NCBI GenBank assembly: GCA_029817715.1
Contig: JARUPY010000398.1
Span: 1,922,001-1,986,000, forward strand
Length of the DNA stretch: 64,000 nt
Reading direction: 5' to 3'
DNA from: Melastoma dodecandrum
Lineage: Eukaryota > Streptophyta > Magnoliopsida > Myrtales > Melastomataceae
Shown here: positions 54,222 to 63,675 of the stretch, piece after piece
Numbering within the stretch: the first letter of the stretch is position 1
Layout: each line of letters begins with the position of its first letter
The notes under the pieces: generated by a model
The model's input: only the letters and a program-made list of their open reading frames with translations
Told to the model about the DNA's origin: nothing
Databases searched by the model: none
Position numbers and translations under genes: made by a program

Positions 54222-55318
54222 CGCAACGCCCCGTGCTCGTGGCCGCCGGCGGCACGGGCGGACATCTGTTCCCGGCGCAGGCGCTCAGCGAGGTGCTGAC
54301 GCAGCGCGGCATCCCCGTCGAACTCGTCACCGACGAGCGCGCGCTGCGCTACGGCGCCGAGTTCCCGGCGCGGATGATCCACCACATTCCGGCCGCGACG
54401 CCGACCGGCGGCAGCCCGATCGCACGCCTACGCGCGATTCTCACCCTCATCGAGGGCACCAAGGCGGCCCGCGCCATCGTCGCGCGCGTGAAGCCCCGCC
54501 TCGTCATCGGCTTCGGCGGCTATCCGACCGTGCCGCCCGTCCTCGCCGGTGCACAGCTCAAGGTGCCGACCATCCTGCACGAGCAGAACGCCGTGATGGG
54601 CCGCGCCAACCGCTTCCTCGCCGGCCGCGTGACGGCGCTGGCCAAGGGCTTCGACAATCTCGAGATCACCAAGCCGAAGATCGCGGCCAAAGCCCGCCTG
54701 ACAGGCAATCCCGTGCGCCCCGCCGTGCTCGCCGCCGCGCACGAACCCTATCCCGCCTTCACGGGCCAGTTGCGGCTGCTCGTCACGGGCGGCTCGCAGG
54801 GCGCCCGCGTCATGTCGGACATCGTGCCTGCCGCCGTGGAGCGGCTTGACCCGATGGATCGGGCCCGCCTCCTCATCGTCCAGCAGGCCCGCGGCGAGGA
54901 CGAAGCGCGCGTCCGCCAGGCCTACGATGCGATGGGCCTCGTCACGGAGGTGCGCCCCTTCTTCACCGATCTGCCGGACCGCATCGCGCACGCCCATCTC
55001 GTCATCGCGCGCGCCGGCGCCTCGACGGTTTCCGAACTCTCCGTCATCGGCCGGCCGTCGATCCTCGTGCCCTTCCCGCATGCGCTCGATCAGGATCAGG
55101 CGGCAAACGCCGCGCTCCTCGCCAAAAGCGGCGCAGCGCTCGTCGTCAAGCAGGACAAATTCACCCCCGATTGGCTCGCCGACGCGATCCGCCTGGCGCT
55201 CGCCGACCGCGAGGGCCTTGAGGCGCGCGCCCACGCCGCCCGCGCGGCCGGCATCCCGAACGCCGCCGAGCGTCTCGCCGACCTCGTCGAGGAGCTGATG
55301 CTGGCGGAGGAGGCGTGA
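54218..55318 (+). CDS. murG: UDP-GlcNAc transferase MurG
   Basis: This 366-residue GT28 enzyme has AAGGTGGHLFPAQAL, GFGGYPTVPPVLA, HEQNAVMGRANRF, the second glycine loop VTGGSQGARV, ARAGASTVSEL and PHALDQDQAANA. It adds GlcNAc to lipid I, making lipid II on the inner face of the membrane. It starts as ATGA over the ftsW stop. Its own stop is in GTGA, which opens the bridging frame to murC. Confidence 0.96.
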   Translation: MTQRPVLVAAGGTGGHLFPAQALSEVLTQRGIPVELVTDERALRYGAEFPARMIHHIPAATPTGGSPIARLRAILTLIEGTKAARAIVARVKPRLVIGFGGYPTVPPVLAGAQLKVPTILHEQNAVMGRANRFLAGRVTALAKGFDNLEITKPKIAAKARLTGNPVRPAVLAAAHEPYPAFTGQLRLLVTGGSQGARVMSDIVPAAVERLDPMDRARLLIVQQARGEDEARVRQAYDAMGLVTEVRPFFTDLPDRIAHAHLVIARAGASTVSELSVIGRPSILVPFPHALDQDQAANAALLAKSGAALVVKQDKFTPDWLADAIRLALADREGLEARAHAARAAGIPNAAERLADLVEELMLAEEA

Positions 55319-55539
55319 GAACAGGGCCGCGCATCCTCCTCCGTGAAACGAGGGAGGCGGACCGCCGAAGGCGGTGGAGGGAGCGGCCGGCTCCCGCATC
55401 CTCCATCACGAGCCTGGATTTTCAGGTCCATTTCGCGCATCACGCGCCGGCCGCCCCCTCCACCATGCTTCGCATGGTCCCCCTCCCCCGTGCCGCTTCG
55501 CTGCGCAAGGGAGGATCTGGCGAGGAGATCTTTGCATGA
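55315..55539 (+). other. 74-codon bridging frame murG to murC across a palindromic repeat
   Basis: GTG 55315 overlaps the murG stop (GTGA). The frame is open for 74 codons through repeat copy 2 and stops at 55539, overlapping the murC ATG (ATGA). The predicted peptide is Arg/Pro-rich and repeat-derived. As at mraY-murD, the geometry would let a ribosome pass from one essential gene to the next. Confidence 0.5.
55333..55516. repeat. palindromic intergenic repeat, copy 2
   Basis: This 184-bp element begins ATCCTCCTCCGTG and ends AAGGGAGGAT. It is the most diverged copy: the left half has lost several Gs (GAGGGAGGCGG), while the right half keeps CCCCCTCCACCATGCTTCGC and ATGGTCCCCCTCCCCCG. The centre (CATCACGAGCCTGGATTTTC) is unique. 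Confidence 0.8.
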
Positions 55540-56945
55540 GACTTCCCTCCGAGCTCGGCCCGATCCACTTCGTCGGCATCGGCGGCATCGGCATGTCGGG
55601 CATCGCCGAGGTGCTGCTGAACCTCGGCTACAAGGTGCAGGGCACGGACGCCTCCGAGAACGCCAACGTCCAACGCCTCCGCGACAAGGGCGCGACCGTC
55701 CATGTCGGCCATGATGCCGCCCACCTCGGACAGGCGGAGGTGGTCGTCGTCTCGACCGCGATCCGCCGCGACAATCCCGAACTGATGGCCGCGCGCGCAG
55801 CGCGCCTGCCCGTCGTCCGCCGCGCCGAGATGCTGGCCGAGCTGATGCGCTTGAAGCACTGCGTCGCGATCGCCGGAACGCACGGCAAGACAACAACGAC
55901 CTCGCTGGTCGCGACCCTGCTCGATGCCGGCAAATTCGATCCCACCGTGATCAACGGCGGCATCATCAACGCCTATGGCACCAACGCCCGCCGCGGCGAG
56001 GGCGAGTGGATGGTGGTGGAGGCGGACGAGAGCGACGGCACCTTCCTGAAGCTGCCCGCCGACGTGGCCGTCATCACCAACATCGATCCCGAGCACCTCG
56101 ACCATTTCGGGACCTTCGACGCCATCAAGGAGGCCTTCCGGGCCTTCGTCGAGAACATCCCCTTCTACGGCTTCGCGGTGATGTGCCTCGACCACCCGAC
56201 CGTGCAGGAGCTGGTCGGCAAGATCGAGGACCGCCGCGTCGTCACCTATGGCGAGACGCCGCAGGCCGATGTGCGTCTCCTGAACGTCGATCTCTCCGGC
56301 GGCCAGTCGCGCTTCACGGTCGTCATCCGCGACCGCAAGACCCGCGACGAGAAGCGGCTCGAGGATCTCGTGCTGCCGATGCCGGGACTGCACAACACGT
56401 TGAACGCGACGGCCGCCATCGCGGTGGCGCACGAGCTCGGCATGACCACGGAGGCGATCCGCGAGGGGCTCTCGAAGTTCGGCGGCGTGAAGCGGCGCTT
56501 CACGCGCACGGGCGAGTGGAACGGCGTCACGATCTTCGATGACTACGGCCACCACCCGGTTGAGATCTCCGCCGTGCTGCGCGCCGCGCGCGCCTCGACG
56601 AAGGGCAAGGTCATCGCCGTCGTGCAGCCGCATCGCTTCACGCGCCTGCAGTCTCTCTTCAACGAATTCGCGACCTGCTTCAACGACGCCGACGCCGTCC
56701 TCGTCGCCGATGTCTATCCGGCCGGCGAGACCCCGATCCCCGACATCAACCGCGACACGCTCGTCGCGGCGATCAAGGCGCACGGCCATCGCCGTCCACT
56801 CGCGCTCGCGAGCCCGAGCGACCTGCCCTACATCATCCGCTCGCTCGCCGCGCCGGGCGATTACGTCGTGCTGCTCGGCGCCGGCAACATCACGCAATGG
56901 GCCTACGCGCTGCCCGGCCAGCTCGCCTCCGGCAACGGCCAGTGA
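55536..56945 (+). CDS. murC: UDP-MurNAc:L-alanine ligase MurC
   Basis: This 469-residue Mur ligase has [20 protein letters not shown] loop [44 protein letters not shown] and [10 protein letters not shown]. It adds L-alanine to UDP-MurNAc, the first stem-peptide step. The open frame extending upstream is repeat sequence. murB follows after ten bases. Confidence 0.96.
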   Translation: MRLPSELGPIHFVGIGGIGMSGIAEVLLNLGYKVQGTDASENANVQRLRDKGATVHVGHDAAHLGQAEVVVVSTAIRRDNPELMAARAARLPVVRRAEMLAELMRLKHCVAIAGTHGKTTTTSLVATLLDAGKFDPTVINGGIINAYGTNARRGEGEWMVVEADESDGTFLKLPADVAVITNIDPEHLDHFGTFDAIKEAFRAFVENIPFYGFAVMCLDHPTVQELVGKIEDRRVVTYGETPQADVRLLNVDLSGGQSRFTVVIRDRKTRDEKRLEDLVLPMPGLHNTLNATAAIAVAHELGMTTEAIREGLSKFGGVKRRFTRTGEWNGVTIFDDYGHHPVEISAVLRAARASTKGKVIAVVQPHRFTRLQSLFNEFATCFNDADAVLVADVYPAGETPIPDINRDTLVAAIKAHGHRRPLALASPSDLPYIIRSLAAPGDYVVLLGAGNITQWAYALPGQLASGNGQ

Positions 56946-56955
56946 GCACGCGCGC

Positions 56956-57864
56956 GTGAGCCTCGTCGATCGTCTCGCCGCGGCCATGCCGGAACTGCGC
57001 GGCGCCCTGCGCGCCGATGTGCCGCTCGCTCCGCTCACCTGGTTCAAGACAGGCGGCCCGGCCGAAGCGCTGTTCGAGCCCGCCGACGAGGCGGACCTCG
57101 CCTACTTTCTCGCCGAATGCGACCGCACCGTGCCGGTGCTCGTCGTCGGTCTCGGCTCCAACCTCCTGATCCGCGACGGCGGCATCGACGGGATCGTCGT
57201 GCAGCTCGGCCGCGCCTTCGCGGCGATCGAGGTCGACGGCAGCGAGATCGAGGCCGGTGCGGGCGCACCCGACGTGAAGCTCGCCTCCGCCGCCGCGCAG
57301 GCCGGCATCGCCGGCCTGTCGTTCCTGCGCGGAATCCCCGGCTCGCTGGGCGGCGCGCTGCGGATGAACGGCGGCGCCTATGGCGCCGAGACCTCAGACG
57401 TCGTCGTCGCCGCCCGCGGCGTCGCCCGCGACGGCACGATCCGCGACTACACGGTGGCCGAGATGGGCTTCACCTATCGCCATTGTTCGGTCGCCGACGA
57501 CGTGATCTTCACCCGCGCGCGGCTGCGCGGCACGCCGGGCGACCCGGAGACGATCCGCGCCGACATGGCCGCGATCACCGCCCAGCGCGCGGCGAGCCAG
57601 CCCGTCAATACGCGCACCGGCGGCTCGACCTTCAAGAACCCGCCGGGCGCCAAGGCCTGGGAGCTCGTCGACCGGGCCGGCTGCCGCGGGTTGGTCCACG
57701 GCGACGCGATGGTGTCGGACAAGCACACGAATTTCCTGATCAACCGCGGCGCCGCCACGGCCGCCGATCTCGAGGAGCTCGGCGAGCTCGTCCGTGCCCG
57801 CGTCCTCGCGACGAGCGGCATCGCGCTCGAATGGGAGATCGCCCGCGTGGGAAAGCCCGCGTGA
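56956..57864 (+). CDS. murB: UDP-N-acetylenolpyruvoylglucosamine reductase MurB
   Basis: This 302-residue FAD enzyme has LTWFKTGGPAEALFEP, VLVVGLGSNLLIRDGGI, the FAD loop GIPGSLGGALRMNGGAYG, YRHCSVADDVIF, TGGSTFKNP and AWELVDRAGCRG (type I). It reduces enolpyruvyl-UDP-GlcNAc to UDP-MurNAc with NADPH. GTG 56956 is the only suitable start. Its stop lies in GTGA, opening the 264-codon bridging frame to ddl. Confidence 0.95.
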   Translation: MSLVDRLAAAMPELRGALRADVPLAPLTWFKTGGPAEALFEPADEADLAYFLAECDRTVPVLVVGLGSNLLIRDGGIDGIVVQLGRAFAAIEVDGSEIEAGAGAPDVKLASAAAQAGIAGLSFLRGIPGSLGGALRMNGGAYGAETSDVVVAARGVARDGTIRDYTVAEMGFTYRHCSVADDVIFTRARLRGTPGDPETIRADMAAITAQRAASQPVNTRTGGSTFKNPPGAKAWELVDRAGCRGLVHGDAMVSDKHTNFLINRGAATAADLEELGELVRARVLATSGIALEWEIARVGKPA

Positions 57865-57877
57865 CCCGCCCGCGCCT

Positions 57878-58049
57878 ATCCTCCCCCGTGCAACGGGGGA
57901 GGGGGACCGCGCGACGCGCGGTGGAGGGGGCTGCCGCCTGCATCGGTCTCGACGTTTGTCTCACCACCTCCCGCTTGACGATCGAAGCGCCGTCCGCCCC
58001 CTCCACCATACTTCGCATGGTCCCCCTCCCCCGCGTCGCGGGGGAGGAT
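57878..58049. repeat. palindromic intergenic repeat, copy 3
   Basis: This 172-bp element begins ATCCTCCCCCGTGCAACGGG and ends CGGGGGAGGAT. The left hairpins are CCTCCCCCG/CGGGGGAGG and ACCGCGC/GCGCGGT; the right half ends in a near-perfect CCTCCCCCGCG/CGCGGGGGAGG stem. It is in direct orientation and very similar to copy 4. Confidence 0.88.
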
Positions 58050-58055
58050 GAGCGC

Positions 58056-58412
58056 TCACACGTCGGGATGCGTTGCGGCGACGATCGTTGCGACGACATC
58101 CTCGCGCCGCTGCCTGTCGAGCACATCCTGCGCGATGAAGCGCATCGTTCGGATGCCATGCTCGGCCAGCCAAGCGTCGCGCACGCTATCGCGGCCGACT
58201 TGCTGCGCAATGTCGTGTGTCGCTCCGTCCACTTCGATGGCCAGACGCGCGGACGGGACGAAGAAGTCGAGCACGTAGGGGCCGACCGGATGCTGCCTGC
58301 GTACCCGCAAATCCGAAACGACGCGCAAGGCTTGCCACAGCAAGACCTCTGGCAACGTCATCGTGCGCCGCAGCCGACGTGCGCGGGCAAAGGTTCGAGC
58401 GGGTGCGCGCAT
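58056..58412 (-). CDS. DUF559 (Vsr-like) endonuclease-fold protein
   Basis: This 118-residue protein has the DUF559 layout: RARRLRRTMTLPEVLLWQAL, RRQHPVGPYVLDFF, ARLAIEVDGATHD, RDAWLAEHGIRTMRF and a C-terminal helix. The DFF...EVDG pattern is a PD-(D/E)xK-type core related to very-short-patch repair endonucleases. The function is not established. It is antisense to the operon and bracketed by direct repeat copies 3 and 4, only six bases from copy 3 and 41 from copy 4, as if the gene and repeats form one cassette. Confidence 0.85.
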   Translation of the reverse strand: MRAPARTFARARRLRRTMTLPEVLLWQALRVVSDLRVRRQHPVGPYVLDFFVPSARLAIEVDGATHDIAQQVGRDSVRDAWLAEHGIRTMRFIAQDVLDRQRREDVVATIVAATHPDV

Positions 58413-58453
58413 GCTTCGACCCTAGAGCGTTCACGCCCAACGAGCGAGCGCAC

Positions 58454-58625
58454 ATCCTCCCCCGTGCAACGGGGGAGGGGGACCGCGCATCGCGCGGTGG
58501 AGGGGGCTGCCGCCTGCACGAAATCGTCCCCTCGGAGCACCGCCTTCAGACCACAGATCGAAGCGCCGTCCGCCCCCTCCCCCATGCTCCGCATGGTCGC
58601 CCTCGCCCGCGTCGCGGGGGAGGAT
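58454..58625. repeat. palindromic intergenic repeat, copy 4
   Basis: This 172-bp element has the same length as copy 3 and direct orientation to it. It shares the left half, the GAGGGGGCTGCCGCCTGCA segment and GATCGAAGCGCCGTCCGCC. The middle 40 bases differ. The right hairpin carries substitutions (ATGGTCGCCCTCGCCCGCG). Confidence 0.88.
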
Positions 58626-58651
58626 GGGTGCACCATCATCGAGAGGACACC

Positions 58652-59575
58652 ATGAGAAAGCACGTCGCGGTCCTCTACGGCGGCCTGTCGGCGGAACGCG
58701 AGGTTTCGCTCAGGTCGGGAGAAGCCTGCGCCAAGGCCTTGGAGGAGCAAGGCTTCAAGGTCACGCGCATCGATGTCGACCGATCGATTTCGCAGCGGCT
58801 CGCGGATCTGCGGCCGGACGTCGCCTTCAATGCCTTGCACGGGCGCTACGGCGAGGACGGGATCGTGCAGGGCATCCTGGAGGTGCTGCGCATCCCCTAC
58901 ACGCATTCGGGCGTGCTCTCCTCCTCGCTCGCCATGCAGAAGGACCGGGCGAAGGACGTGATGCGCGCCGCCGGCATCGCTGTGCCGGCCGGCCTCACCA
59001 TGCATCGTCTCGAGGTGGCGAAGGCGCATCCGATGCGCCCGCCCTACGTCGTCAAACCCGTCAGCGAGGGATCGTCCGTCGGAGTCCTGATCGTCAACGA
59101 AGATCATGAACGTCCCCCGCAGGAATTAACCAGAAGCGACTGGGATCACGGCGATATCGTCCTCGTCGAGACCTTCGTCGCCGGACGCGAGCTGACCTGC
59201 GCGGTCATCGGCGACAAAGCCTTGGATGTCATAGACATACGCGCCGCCGACGGGGGCTGGTACGACTATCACGCGAAATATGCCAAGGGCGGCTCGATCC
59301 ACGTGCTTCCGGCAAATCTTAAAGGAAATATTTACCAATCTGTTCAAGACTTGGCCCTAAGGGCGCATTGCGCTCTCGGGTGCCGTGGCGTCAGCCGTGC
59401 GGATTTCCGGTACGACGACCGCCCCGGAGGTACGGGCGAGCTCGTCGTCCTTGAGGTCAACACGCAGCCCGGCATGACCGAGACCTCGCTGGTGCCCGAG
59501 TTGGCGGCCTACGTCGGCCTTTCATTCGGCGAGCTGGTGCGATGGATGGTGGAGGACGCCTCCTGCGATCGTTGA
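58652..59575 (+). CDS. ddl: D-alanine--D-alanine ligase
   Basis: This 307-residue ATP-grasp enzyme has VAVLYGGLSAEREVSLRSG, HGRYGEDGIVQGILE, YTHSGVLSSSLAMQKD, KPVSEGSSVGV, VETFVAGRELT and EVNTQPGMTETS. It makes the D-Ala-D-Ala used by MurF. GAGAGGACACC precedes ATG 58652. The last 34 bases overlap the ftsQ start. Confidence 0.96.
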   Translation: MRKHVAVLYGGLSAEREVSLRSGEACAKALEEQGFKVTRIDVDRSISQRLADLRPDVAFNALHGRYGEDGIVQGILEVLRIPYTHSGVLSSSLAMQKDRAKDVMRAAGIAVPAGLTMHRLEVAKAHPMRPPYVVKPVSEGSSVGVLIVNEDHERPPQELTRSDWDHGDIVLVETFVAGRELTCAVIGDKALDVIDIRAADGGWYDYHAKYAKGGSIHVLPANLKGNIYQSVQDLALRAHCALGCRGVSRADFRYDDRPGGTGELVVLEVNTQPGMTETSLVPELAAYVGLSFGELVRWMVEDASCDR

Positions 59576-60522
59576 GCGGCCTGGGCGCGCGCCTCGCGCC
59601 GACCGCTCCGCTCGCCTTCGCCGGCGCCCCGCAAGCCTACGCCTTTCCCACCCTGCCCCACACGGCGTCGCGCCTGCCGCGCCGCCGCACCCAATTGGCG
59701 CGCCGCGTCCTGCGGCGCCTCGCGCATTCGCGCTATCTCGGCACGAGCCTCGTCCTGGCGCTGCTCGGCACGACGACATTGTTCGGCGCCGTGCGCGGAG
59801 GCCAGTACGAGGCGCTCGTCGCGACCTACGGCTGCCCGGCGGATCTCGCCGCCAAGGCGCTCGGCTTCTCGATCCGCGCCGTCACGATCTCCGGCGCGCA
59901 CGAACTGACCGAGCATGAAATCCTCTCGATCGCCGGGGTCAGCACGCGCAACTCGCTGCTCTTCGTCAGCGTCGCCGACATGCGGGCGCGCCTCCAGGCG
60001 GTGCCGCTCGTCAAGGACGCGAGCGTCACCAAGCTCTATCCCGGCCGCCTCCTCATCGAACTCGAGGAACGCCAGCCGACCGCGCTCTGGCAGAAGGACG
60101 GCGAACTCTCGCTCGTCGCCGCCGACGGCACTCCCATCGACGAAATGCGCGACGCGCGGTTCGAGACCCTCCCGCTCGTCGTCGGCGAGGGCGCGAACAA
60201 GAACATCGCGGAGTACCGGAAGCTGCTCGATGCGGCCGGCGAGATGCGCGGGCGCATCCGCGCCGGCATCTTCATCTCCGGACGCCGCTGGACTCTGCGG
60301 ACGGACAACGGCCTCGACATCGACTTGCCCGAGACGAACGCGGCCGACGCGCTCGCCCGCTTCGCCAAGCTCGAGCACGACACGCATGTCCTCGAGAAGG
60401 ACGTCGTCTCGCTCGACCTGCGCATCCCGGGCCGCGTGATCGCCGAACTGTCGCCGGACGCCGCCGCCGCGCGCGCCGACGCGCTCGCCAAGAAATCCAA
60501 GAAGAAGGGAGCTGCGACGTGA
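59542..60522 (+). CDS. ftsQ: cell division protein FtsQ
   Basis: This 326-residue bitopic protein has a long cytoplasmic tail (to about residue 65), a membrane helix (YLGTSLVLALLGTTTLFGAV), a POTRA domain at about residues 110-180 (IRAVTISGAHELTEHEILSI) and the FtsQ beta domain (VKDASVTKLYPGRLLIELEE). It links FtsA/FtsZ-side proteins to FtsLB and FtsWI. It starts inside ddl and overlaps ftsA as GTGA. Confidence 0.94.
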   Translation: MDGGGRLLRSLSGLGARLAPTAPLAFAGAPQAYAFPTLPHTASRLPRRRTQLARRVLRRLAHSRYLGTSLVLALLGTTTLFGAVRGGQYEALVATYGCPADLAAKALGFSIRAVTISGAHELTEHEILSIAGVSTRNSLLFVSVADMRARLQAVPLVKDASVTKLYPGRLLIELEERQPTALWQKDGELSLVAADGTPIDEMRDARFETLPLVVGEGANKNIAEYRKLLDAAGEMRGRIRAGIFISGRRWTLRTDNGLDIDLPETNAADALARFAKLEHDTHVLEKDVVSLDLRIPGRVIAELSPDAAAARADALAKKSKKKGAAT

Positions 60523-61832
60523 CCTCGGCCACCATGCCGCCGCGCATGCGCCCCCTCTCCGTCCGGCGCAGCGCCATCCTCTCCGTGCTCGACGTGGGCA
60601 CCTCCAAGGTCGTGTGTCTCATCGCGCGGCTGCAGCCGATCGAACCGTCCGAGATGCTGCGTGGGCGCACGCACCGCTGCCGCATCCTCGGCATCGGCCA
60701 CCAGCGCTCGCGCGGCATCAAGAGCGGCACGGTCGTCGACATGGAAGCCGCGGAAGGGGCGATCCGCCTCGCCGTCGACGCGGCCGAGCGCATGGCCGGC
60801 GTCCAGGTGCAGAGCGTCATCGTCAACATGACGGGCGGCCGCCTCGCCTCGCATTTCTTCGACGCCAAGATCGGCGTGGGGGGCCATGCCGTATCCGACA
60901 CCGAGGTCCATCGCGTGCTCGAGGCCTGCCACGCGAGCGTCGTGGAGGGCCGCAGCGCGCTGCACTCGCTGCCGACCGGTTTCACGCTGGGAAGCGCCGA
61001 CGCGATCCGCGATCCGCGCGGCCTCATCGGAGACGAACTCGGTGCCGCGATGCACGTCGTCTCGAGCGACTCGATCGCCGCCGGCAACCTGATGCTGGCG
61101 ATCGAGCGCTGCCACCTCGGCGTCGAAGCCGTGGTGGCGACGCCCTACGCCTCCGGCCTCTCCGCCCTCGTCGACGACGAGGCGGAACTCGGCACCGCGC
61201 TCATCGACCTCGGCGGCGGCACGACCTCGGTCGGCATCTTCTCGGGCGGCAACCTCACCTATGTCGATGCGCTCGCGATCGGCGGGCGCCACGTCACGAT
61301 GGATCTCGCGCGCGGCCTCAACATCCCGCTCGCCGACGCCGAACGCCTGAAGACATTGTACGGCACGTGCCTCAGTGCGACGTCCGACGATCGCGAGACG
61401 ATCGCCGTCACGCAGGTCGGCGAGGACGGCGACCACGCGACGCATCTGCCGAAGTCGCAGCTGACCCGCATCATCAAGCCGCGCGTCGAGGAGATCCTCG
61501 AGCTCGTGCGCGACCGTCTCCAGGGCGCGGGTTTCCCGGCGCACAGCGGCCGGCGCATCGTCCTGACGGGCGGCGCGAGCCAACTCGCAGGGCTCACGGA
61601 CGCGGCGAAGCGAATCGTATCGGGACAGGTGCGCATCGGGCGTCCGTTGGGTATCCAAGGGCTCCCCGAATCGGCGAAGGGGCCGGGCTTTGCAGCCTCG
61701 GTCGGCCTTCTCGTCTACCCGCAGGTCTCGGGCATCGAACACTTCCGCCCCGCGGGCGGAAAGGCCTACCGCGAACCGTCGAACGACAATTACCTCAGCC
61801 GGATGGGACGCTGGCTGAAGGACAGTTTCTAG
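60519..61832 (+). CDS. ftsA: cell division protein FtsA
   Basis: This 437-residue actin-like ATPase has LSVLDVGTSKVVCLIA (phosphate 1), the 1C domain at about residues 90-175, IDLGGGTTSVGIFSGG (phosphate 2), RIVLTGGASQLAGL (adenosine motif) and a C-terminal amphipathic helix (YLSRMGRWLKDSF) that binds the membrane. It tethers FtsZ to the inner membrane. It starts at GTG 60519 over the ftsQ stop. Confidence 0.96.
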   Translation: MTSATMPPRMRPLSVRRSAILSVLDVGTSKVVCLIARLQPIEPSEMLRGRTHRCRILGIGHQRSRGIKSGTVVDMEAAEGAIRLAVDAAERMAGVQVQSVIVNMTGGRLASHFFDAKIGVGGHAVSDTEVHRVLEACHASVVEGRSALHSLPTGFTLGSADAIRDPRGLIGDELGAAMHVVSSDSIAAGNLMLAIERCHLGVEAVVATPYASGLSALVDDEAELGTALIDLGGGTTSVGIFSGGNLTYVDALAIGGRHVTMDLARGLNIPLADAERLKTLYGTCLSATSDDRETIAVTQVGEDGDHATHLPKSQLTRIIKPRVEEILELVRDRLQGAGFPAHSGRRIVLTGGASQLAGLTDAAKRIVSGQVRIGRPLGIQGLPESAKGPGFAASVGLLVYPQVSGIEHFRPAGGKAYREPSNDNYLSRMGRWLKDSF

Positions 61833-61934
61833 AGATGTCGTGGGATGCCACACCGCCGCGGCGGCCGGCGGTATCCTGCGGATAGGACCGGAACAACAGG
61901 CGCTTCGGCGCTTCAACACGCACGAGGCCATGCG

Positions 61935-63647
61935 ATGACGATCAACCTGAAAGCCCCCGAATTGCGCGAGCTGAAGCCACGCATCATGGTCTGCGGCGTC
62001 GGCGGGGCCGGCGGCAACGCGGTCAACAACATGATCGTCTCGGGCCTGATCGGCGTCGACTTCCTGGTCGCCAACACCGATGCCCAGGCCCTCATGTCCT
62101 CGAAGGCCGAACGCGTCATCCAGATGGGGCTGCAGGTGACCGAAGGCCTCGGGGCCGGCTCGCATCCCGAAGTCGGCCGCGCCGCCGCCGAGGAGGCACT
62201 CGAAGAGATCCGCGACCACCTGGCGGGCATCCACATGGTGTTTGTGACGGCCGGCATGGGCGGTGGCACCGGCACCGGCGCGGCTCCCGTCATTGCCCGC
62301 CTCGCGCGCGAGATGGGCATTCTCACCGTCGGCGTCGTGACGAAGCCCTTCCAATTCGAAGGCAAAAAGCGCATGCGCCACGCCGACGGCGGCATCGGCG
62401 AATTGCAGAAGTCGGTCGACACGCTCATCACGATCCCGAACCAGAATCTCTTCCGCATCGCCAACGAGAAGACGACCTTCGCGGACGCCTTCTCGATGGC
62501 CGACCAGGTGCTCTACTCGGGCGTCGCCTGCATCACCGACCTCATGGTCAAGGAAGGTTTGATCAACCTCGACTTCGCCGACGTCCGCGCCATCATGCGC
62601 GAGATGGGCAAGGCGATGATGGGCACGGGCGAGGCCTCCGGCGAGAAGCGCGCGATCCTCGCCGCGGAAGCCGCGATTGCCAACCCGCTCCTCGACGAGG
62701 TCTCGATGAAGGGTGCCAAGGGCCTCCTCATCTCGATCACCGGCGGCAGCGACCTACGCCTCTACGAGGTCGACGAGGCGGCGAGCCGCATCCGCCAGGA
62801 GGTCGACGAGGACGCCAATATCATCCTCGGCGCCACCTTCGACGAAGGCCTCGAGGGCATCATCCGCGTCTCCGTCGTCGCGACCGGCATCGACAAGGCC
62901 ATCGACCAGCGCGACATCAGCGCCGCCGAGGCCCGCATCGCCGAGGCCGCCGCGCGTCTGCGCGCGCAGTCCGAAGCACGCCGCGAGGCGCCCGCCGCCG
63001 TGCCGCAGGTCACCACCTCCGCCTATCAGGAGCCGGCGCCCGCGCCGCAGCCCGTTCCCGTGGCACCGGCCTATGCGCCGGCGCCGCAGGCTTTCGCCGC
63101 CGCTCCGGCCGCCGCCGGCGTGCAGCTGCAGCCGGTGATGCCGCAGCCGGCCCCGACCTATGCCGAAACGCCCCGCCCCGCCCCGCGCGAGCCGGAGCGC
63201 TACGACGCCGGTCCGTTCATCCCGCCGGCACCCGAGGCCCCTGTCATGCGTCCGCAGCGCATGCCGCAGATCGAGGATCTGCCGATCCCCGTCCAGAACC
63301 AGATCCGCCAGCATTACGCGGAAGGCGGCGACGTGAAGCGCCGCACCCTGCTCGAGCGTCTCGCCGCCTTCGGCATGGCGCGCGAGGAGCAGGCGCCGGT
63401 TCCCGAGCGCCCGGCGATGCCGCAGCTCGGCTACCAGAGCCAGCAGGCCGCTCCGCAGCGCCCGGTGGCGCCCGGCCCGGTCCACGCCGAATATGCCAAG
63501 CGCCCTGCCGCGCCCGGCCCGATGCATCCGGCGCCGCGCATGACGCAGAACGGCCTCGACATGCACGGCCGCCAAAGCGCGCCGCAGCGCCACAGCGAGG
63601 ACGACCAGCTCGAAATCCCGGCGTTCCTGCGCCGCCAGACGAGCTGA
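61935..63647 (+). CDS. ftsZ: cell division GTPase FtsZ
   Basis: This 570-residue tubulin homologue has [16 protein letters not shown], the tubulin signature GGGTGTGA at residues 109-116 and the T7 loop [12 protein letters not shown] 250-residue Pro/Ala-rich linker leads to the C-terminal peptide [13 protein letters not shown], which binds FtsA. It polymerises at mid-cell as the Z-ring. The long linker is usual in rhizobia. GAGG before ATG 61935 fixes the start. A 102-base gap after ftsA can hold an extra promoter. Confidence 0.97.
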   Translation: MTINLKAPELRELKPRIMVCGVGGAGGNAVNNMIVSGLIGVDFLVANTDAQALMSSKAERVIQMGLQVTEGLGAGSHPEVGRAAAEEALEEIRDHLAGIHMVFVTAGMGGGTGTGAAPVIARLAREMGILTVGVVTKPFQFEGKKRMRHADGGIGELQKSVDTLITIPNQNLFRIANEKTTFADAFSMADQVLYSGVACITDLMVKEGLINLDFADVRAIMREMGKAMMGTGEASGEKRAILAAEAAIANPLLDEVSMKGAKGLLISITGGSDLRLYEVDEAASRIRQEVDEDANIILGATFDEGLEGIIRVSVVATGIDKAIDQRDISAAEARIAEAAARLRAQSEARREAPAAVPQVTTSAYQEPAPAPQPVPVAPAYAPAPQAFAAAPAAAGVQLQPVMPQPAPTYAETPRPAPREPERYDAGPFIPPAPEAPVMRPQRMPQIEDLPIPVQNQIRQHYAEGGDVKRRTLLERLAAFGMAREEQAPVPERPAMPQLGYQSQQAAPQRPVAPGPVHAEYAKRPAAPGPMHPAPRMTQNGLDMHGRQSAPQRHSEDDQLEIPAFLRRQTS

Positions 63648-63675
63648 TCGTTTCCGACCATCGATGGGACGAGAT

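Larger units (their letters stand above)
57861..58655 (+). other. 264-codon bridging frame murB to ddl across two repeats and the DUF559 gene
   Basis: GTG 57861 overlaps the murB stop (GTGA). The frame stays open for 264 codons through repeat copy 3, antisense through DUF559, through copy 4, and stops at 58655 over the ddl ATG (ATGA). Both repeat copies are read in the same frame, giving similar peptides (SSPVQRGRGTA and IEAPSAPS in each). It is probably not a functional protein, but the third case of the same geometry. Confidence 0.45.

Noticed and set aside
57878..58625. CRISPR array or insertion sequence in the murB-ddl gap
   Set aside because: Repeats are long, palindromic and few, with no regular spacers; no transposase or terminal inverted repeats of an IS were found.
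60036..62381. Minus-strand open frame of 781 codons opposite ftsQ, ftsA and ftsZ
   Set aside because: Antisense to three confident division genes; shadow of GC-rich codons.
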